From NCBI GenBank assembly GCA_964426915.1, contig CAYRTD010000075.1:1-18443 (forward strand): DNA of 18,443 bases. The letters run 5' to 3'. The notes beneath the pieces were generated by a model that did no database searches, was not told where the DNA came from, and saw only the letters and a list, made by a program, of their open reading frames with translations. The translations under genes were made by a program, and so were the position numbers. Below are positions 14,517 through 18,443 of this stretch, piece after piece; the first letter of the stretch is position 1; each line of letters opens with the position of its first letter. This DNA is from CAYRTD01 sp964426915. GTDB lineage: Bacteria > Bacteroidota > Bacteroidia > Bacteroidales > GCA-2748055.

Positions 14517-14543
14517 TGTTAGGATAAGCTGGAGGAATCCAAC

Positions 14544-15137
14544 CTACAGCTGCCCTGACTCGATCATCAAAACAATTTGTTCGATTAGCTGATCGTCCGC
14601 TTCAGGATTATATTCCGATTTTAATGAAGAACCGAAAATTCTAGCTATGGCCTGCCAGAATACGGCAGAGAAATTACCTCTGACCTCCTGCAGGACTTCA
14701 TAAGTTGTGTTACCTGTCTCCCTGTCGATTAACTTAATAAGGATCCTGCCCTGGGAAATGGTCAGATGCTTAACCTCATCCTCAAACTCATCCCTGATCT
14801 CCTTCTCAACTTTTTTAACATATCGTTTTCTTTGTACCTCAGTTGGAATTTCATGCAGCTTCTTATCCAGATCTGTCAGAATCCTGCCGGCAGTCTTTGC
14901 ATAAGGATAGGCAGCCTTCACATTCCTTACCAAACGGCGATAGCGCCAGTATTGCCAGCGACTATTAAACTTTTGCGCAGGATAGATCTTAACTTCGGGT
15001 ATATTGGAAATCAGAAAGGTATCCCCGTCTATTATCACAGACTCAAGAACCTGAGATCGGGAAGCTTCCTCTTTTTCTTGCGCCATGATAAGCTCAAATG
15101 CAAAAAATATGCTTAATATTAAGATAATTCTTTTCAA
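14544..15137 (-). CDS. DUF4294 family exported protein of unknown function
   Basis: The 197-residue protein has a clear signal peptide (KRIILILSIFFAFELIMAQ), so it is probably periplasmic. The body carries the DUF4294 pattern: YWRYRRLVRNVKAAYPYAKTAG (63-84), a charged helix KRYVKKVEKEIRDEFEDEVKHLT, SQGRILIKLIDRETGNTTYEVLQEVRG, and FWQAIARIFGSSLKSEYNPE. The family is common in Bacteroidota and has no known function. The start is a TTG at 15137: no in-frame ATG lies between it and the upstream stop codon, AAAGGGG precedes it, and the next ATG (codon 18) would delete the signal peptide. The convergent neighbour is elbB. Confidence 0.85.
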   Translation of the reverse strand: MKRIILILSIFFAFELIMAQEKEEASRSQVLESVIIDGDTFLISNIPEVKIYPAQKFNSRWQYWRYRRLVRNVKAAYPYAKTAGRILTDLDKKLHEIPTEVQRKRYVKKVEKEIRDEFEDEVKHLTISQGRILIKLIDRETGNTTYEVLQEVRGNFSAVFWQAIARIFGSSLKSEYNPEADDQLIEQIVLMIESGQL

Positions 15138-15221
15138 AATTTCCCCTTTTGACTATTAAACGAAAAAAATCTATGATTAGTTTTCAAAGTTCGGTAAAAA
15201 GAAAACTATCCCGGAAAAAAG

Positions 15222-15260
15222 AAAAGAAAAGAAAAAAGGCCGTTCCTAAAAGAAACGGCC
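15222..15260 (-). terminator. Rho-independent terminator of the TonB-dependent receptor gene
   Basis: GGCCGTT (15238-15244) pairs with AACGGCC (15254-15260) around a 9-base loop. On the minus strand this stem is followed by TTTTTTCTTTTCTTTTC. It lies 25 bases past the receptor stop codon at 15285 and about 100 bases before the DUF4294 start, so it should separate the two. Confidence 0.88.
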
Positions 15261-15284
15261 AGTCTCACCTTCTTGCATTAAGGA

Positions 15285-18188
15285 CTAATTAATGTTATAA
15301 GAAAGGCTGAGAGAGTATGTTCTTCCTCTGAAGTATTCCTGAACTACATATTCATTGTTTTTATAATTCAGAACTCTTCGGTTCGCAGAATTAAGGATAT
15401 TCTTAATTTCAAAACCGAGTGTGAAACTATTGTTAATACTCTTTTTTGCCACAAAATTCAGTAATCCCGCCGGAGTTTCGTATATATCGGGAGTACCCCT
15501 CTCACTAACCTCGGTAAGACGGGATCCGAAAAGATTATAGGAAAAACTGGCATCTAGACCTGCATTATTATTATCATATGCGAGATTTAGATTTAAAAGA
15601 TAAGGCGACTGCCCCTGAAATGGGCGACGAGGTTCATCAAACTCAGGATTTCGGTCAGATATAATTTCATATTCCTCAGGGTCAATATCCACTGCAGAAT
15701 GAATTAGAGAAAAATTGGCGGAAAATTTATAATTATCAAGAGCTGGATTTATAAAGCCAAGTCCCTTTCTTAATTCTAATTCAAGTCCATATACAAGCGC
15801 CTCAGGCACATTCACATATTTAATCTGTGGATTTCCTGCAGTCAGAATATACTGTTTGATGATGGGATTCGTAAAGTCTTTAAAGTATCCACTAACAGCA
15901 AATAGTTCTCCCGGATTGGGATAATACTCCCATCTCAGATCGTAATTCCGAATAAGCGTTCTTTCCAGCCCGGGGTTACCATTAACAATTACACCTCCGA
16001 TAAAATCGAATGATGCAAAGGGAGCCATTTCCCTCATATTTGGCCTTGCAAGGGTTTGGGTGTAGGAAGCTCTGAGCTTCATTTCCGGGCTGAGAGAATA
16101 AATAAGATTGACAGAGGGTAAAAGATCACCCTTTACAATCTCACCAAAATACTGAGGTTTATTCACTGAATCGACAATAAAATATCTTGCACTTCTGGCA
16201 TACATTTCGGTAGTTTCATAACGGGCTCCCCCCACCACCTTGAATGAAGGTGTGAAATTCATACTTACCATAAGGTAGGCTGCAGTTACTTTTTCTCCCC
16301 CTGTATACTGATTTTGTGCAATAGTTTCATCTGTGAGATAATTACCGAATTCCCATCTGTTTCTTGTAGAGTCATAACCTATGATCCCCGTATTGGAATT
16401 ACTGAAATATTCAACAGGATTCCCTTCATAATTCATACCTACATTAAACTTCTTGACCATCTGGTAACGGTTTTCGTCAAAATTTCTCTGTTTATCACTA
16501 TAAAACGCGCCGAGTTTAACCTTATTCGAAGAACTGGCAGACTGAAAGAATGGTATGGTGACGTCAATTTTTCCCTGTATCTGATCATCAGTCAGTTCTC
16601 TGAAATAATGAAAAGGAAGATCGTATTCGGAGGAAGAAATATAGTAGGTGGTATCCTCTTCCCCGGGAGTAAAATCATTCGCAAAATAGCGCAGGTCAGG
16701 CTCTTCCTGCTTTGATCTCATATCACTTATACTCCAGTCAATTCGGGAATTGTTCGCGAAGTCAAATACATTTGTTCCGCTAAGCTTAAAAATCCTTAAT
16801 TCTCTTTCCACAAAGTGCAGGGAACGGGTTTCAAATATATTGGAAGAATTTGAAATGCCACCAGGCCACCTGCCTGCAAGATAACGGTTATCGCTCTGGC
16901 CATCATGATTGTATATTGTCTTGAACTCTATGGAATGTTTTTTTCCATATTTATACGCGAGATTCATCAATCCACCAACCTGGGTATTTTCAGTTCCCCT
17001 TGTATCAGAAAAATAATAATCGGTGGTCAACTCCTGAGCTCCGGATTCCGCCAGAAAATAAATCGCTTCTACACCGTCTCTGTAATAGGAATAATCCTTT
17101 TTGTAGTTTATCCCGCCAAAGAAGCCGAGTGGTTTTCCAAACAGGTTAACCTGGTTACCAAGAGACAGGGAGAATTTATTATTCAAACCGCTGTTTTTTG
17201 TATTTGGAGCCATCTGACTGAGAACCGATTCACTTGCTCCTTCAAGCACTTGTGCCAGGGAGTCATCCCGGGATGCCCTGATATCCACAGAACGTGTAAG
17301 AAACTGAGTCACCATTGTATCCTGCAGGATTTCCGGAATGGCTCTGGTTCCATCATCATATCCAAGCCAATCAGTTTTTCCTCCCTTATGAGTCAGGAAA
17401 TTTTTATTCAATGAGGCCTGATCATTATATCCTACACCCATGGAAACATTAAAGCTAAATTTATCAGGAAAAGACTTTGTTTGTATATCCACACTTCCAC
17501 CGGTAAAATTACCTGGCTGATCCGGTGAAAAGGTTTTGGAAGTTATTATGTTTTCAAGAAGATTAGCAGGTATAAGATCAAGTTGGGGACTGTTCATATA
17601 AGGATCTGTACCGGGCAATTGCTGACCGTCCAGCTGAGCACTGGCATAACGGTCTCCGAGTCCGCGAATAAAAATATCCTTTCCATTCATCACAGAAACT
17701 CCTGTGATCTTTTTCATAGATTCAGCAGCATCGCTGGCAGCATATCTTTTCATCTCTTCTGATGAAATACCATCCTGAATACCTTCTGCTTTCTTTTGCA
17801 TGGCGAGAATAGCATTTTCACTGTTTTTTATTTGTTTTGCACTAACCACTACCTCAGCAATATCTATGGTAGCCGGTTCCAGGAAAATGCTGAGTAAAGT
17901 TACTTTACCTTCTTCAACCTCAACATCCTCAATTAGTTTTGTAGCATAGGAAACGTAACTTATTTGCAGGGCTACTCTTCCGGATTCAACATTTGAAAGG
18001 GTAAAACTACCCTCAAAATCTGTTATTGTACCAATGTAGGTATCTTTTATCACAACATTAACGCCGATTAAAGCTTCGCCTGTTTCCTTATCCAGAATTT
18101 TACCACGAATAATCCCGTTTTGGGAAAACACCGATAAAAAAGAAAAGGAAAAGATAAAACATATCCATAGGATTTTCTTTAAGTTCAT
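15285..18188 (-). CDS. TonB-dependent outer-membrane receptor with CarboxypepD_reg-like N-terminal domain
   Basis: This is a 967-residue outer-membrane transporter. A signal peptide (1-22, ending VFS before Q23) is followed by a CarboxypepD_reg-like beta-sandwich at about 25-104 (IIRGKILDKETGEALIGVNV). A TonB-box-like segment, AEVVVSA, is at 111-117. The plug domain spans about 128-240 and includes IRGLGDRYASAQLDGQQLPGTDP and NFTGGSVDIQTKSFPDKF. A large beta-barrel ends with RTYSLSLSYNIN. The GLGDRY/GTDP plug pattern marks a group distinct from SusC, and no SusD-like lipoprotein or glycan-degrading gene is adjacent, so a polysaccharide-utilisation role is not supported. The cargo is unknown; siderophore, peptide and other large solutes remain possible. 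It has its own terminator downstream. Upstream lies a hairpin, then the palindromic element. Confidence 0.9.
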   Translation of the reverse strand: MNLKKILWICFIFSFSFLSVFSQNGIIRGKILDKETGEALIGVNVVIKDTYIGTITDFEGSFTLSNVESGRVALQISYVSYATKLIEDVEVEEGKVTLLSIFLEPATIDIAEVVVSAKQIKNSENAILAMQKKAEGIQDGISSEEMKRYAASDAAESMKKITGVSVMNGKDIFIRGLGDRYASAQLDGQQLPGTDPYMNSPQLDLIPANLLENIITSKTFSPDQPGNFTGGSVDIQTKSFPDKFSFNVSMGVGYNDQASLNKNFLTHKGGKTDWLGYDDGTRAIPEILQDTMVTQFLTRSVDIRASRDDSLAQVLEGASESVLSQMAPNTKNSGLNNKFSLSLGNQVNLFGKPLGFFGGINYKKDYSYYRDGVEAIYFLAESGAQELTTDYYFSDTRGTENTQVGGLMNLAYKYGKKHSIEFKTIYNHDGQSDNRYLAGRWPGGISNSSNIFETRSLHFVERELRIFKLSGTNVFDFANNSRIDWSISDMRSKQEEPDLRYFANDFTPGEEDTTYYISSSEYDLPFHYFRELTDDQIQGKIDVTIPFFQSASSSNKVKLGAFYSDKQRNFDENRYQMVKKFNVGMNYEGNPVEYFSNSNTGIIGYDSTRNRWEFGNYLTDETIAQNQYTGGEKVTAAYLMVSMNFTPSFKVVGGARYETTEMYARSARYFIVDSVNKPQYFGEIVKGDLLPSVNLIYSLSPEMKLRASYTQTLARPNMREMAPFASFDFIGGVIVNGNPGLERTLIRNYDLRWEYYPNPGELFAVSGYFKDFTNPIIKQYILTAGNPQIKYVNVPEALVYGLELELRKGLGFINPALDNYKFSANFSLIHSAVDIDPEEYEIISDRNPEFDEPRRPFQGQSPYLLNLNLAYDNNNAGLDASFSYNLFGSRLTEVSERGTPDIYETPAGLLNFVAKKSINNSFTLGFEIKNILNSANRRVLNYKNNEYVVQEYFRGRTYSLSLSYNIN

Positions 18189-18240
18189 AAGCTTTCTTTA
18201 AAATTAATTTAGTCCTTAATGTCTTTTTTAAATAATCAAA

Positions 18241-18276
18241 AGGAAAGTAGCAATAATTGCTACCTTCCTGTTTTTT
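18241..18276. terminator. Hairpin with T-run between the receptor gene and the palindromic element
   Basis: AGGAAAGTAGCAA (18241-18253) pairs with TTGCTACCTTCCT (18257-18269) around a TAA loop, with one mismatch in 13 pairs. On the plus strand it is followed by GTTTTTT, and on the minus strand by TTTTGATTATTT. It could end a minus-strand transcript arriving from outside the right edge. No plus-strand gene precedes it inside the window, so which transcript it ends is unclear. It sits only 50-90 bases before the receptor start codon. Confidence 0.6.
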
Positions 18277-18298
18277 AGCTCTAATTTATATCACTATT

Positions 18299-18443
18299 TA
18301 GAGTCTGTCCATAAAGTCGGGTGTCTGGATCATAATGTTCAAGATCAAGGCGCGCAAAAATTTTAAACCGCAGTATACTAATGTATTCGAGGATTTAAAA
18401 TTTTTGCAGCAACGCAGATATTGGACATTATGGACAGACACTA
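18299..18443. mobile_element. Palindromic MITE-like element, about 145 bases, no coding capacity
   Basis: The ends are inverted repeats of each other. The left end is TAGAGTCTGTCCATAAAGTC (18299-18318). The right end, reverse-complemented, is TAGTGTCTGTCCATAATGTC (18424-18443). They match at 18 of 20 bases, and both begin with TA. A perfect 14-base inner inverted repeat, GCAAAAATTTTAAA (18354-18367) with its complement at 18394-18407, flanks a central region that is itself partly palindromic. The whole unit could fold into one long hairpin. No reading frame is present, so any mobility would depend on a transposase in trans. The terminal TA suggests a TA-targeting (IS630/mariner-like) source, by inference only. 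Another copy of the right end lies at 10-49. The right terminus coincides with the window edge. Confidence 0.7.

Noticed and set aside
14518..14543. GTTAGGAT/ATCCAAC dyad between elbB and the DUF4294 gene as a shared terminator
   Set aside because: The stem is short with a bulge and neither strand has a T-run after it.
1..18443. The window might be a circular molecule because both ends share 40 identical bases
   Set aside because: Bases 1-9 do not match the bases before the right-hand copy, so the identity does not reach the left terminus, and the gene content is ordinary chromosomal housekeeping.

Overview
The window looks like chromosomal DNA from a member of the Bacteroidota, probably a Bacteroidales- or Marinilabiliales-like lineage, though I cannot name a genus. 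It is AT-rich and has almost no Shine-Dalgarno sequences. It carries matches to the Bacteroidota promoter (-33 TTTG, -7 TAnnTTTG), a CarboxypepD_reg-like/TonB-dependent receptor, a DUF4294 lipid-free exported protein, and an ECF sigma factor paired with a membrane TPR protein. Most of the content is housekeeping, and no phage, CRISPR or defence genes are visible.

Layout. Positions 1-49 hold the end of a repeat. Positions 51-3676 (minus) are a three-gene acyl-CoA carboxylase operon read carboxyltransferase, biotin carboxylase, biotin carrier. A 430-base gap and a strong terminator follow. Then, all on minus, come a short single-stranded DNA-binding protein (4109-4447), a membrane-anchored TPR/anti-sigma-like protein (4576-5340) and an ECF sigma factor (5300-5911) behind a textbook promoter. 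Next is a pcm, metallo-hydrolase, gcvP run (10244 to 5993, minus). Divergent from pcm are a degenerate Gfo/Idh/MocA-type protein and a polyprenyl-phosphate sugar transferase (10362-12796, plus). The transferase overlaps tail-to-tail with thpR (12777-13379, minus). A 480-base gap precedes elbB (13860-14516, plus), which converges on a DUF4294 gene (14544-15137, minus). The right end is a 967-residue TonB-dependent receptor (15285-18188, minus) with its own terminator.

The feature that ordinary genes do not explain is the repeat at the two edges. Positions 18299-18443 form a roughly 145-base, gene-free, palindromic element with TA-ended inverted termini, like a MITE. The last 40 bases of that element occur again, identical and in the same orientation, at 10-49. 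The whole 18.4 kb is therefore bracketed by copies of one dispersed element, and this probably explains why the sequence stops where it does.

Working together: the carboxylase genes form one enzyme complex. The sigma and TPR genes look like a coupled regulator pair. The oxidoreductase-like protein and sugar transferase probably serve surface polysaccharide synthesis. pcm and the hydrolase are translationally close and may share a transcript with gcvP. Several short upstream regions place the promoter only about 6-15 bases from the start codon, so short-leader mRNAs seem common here.
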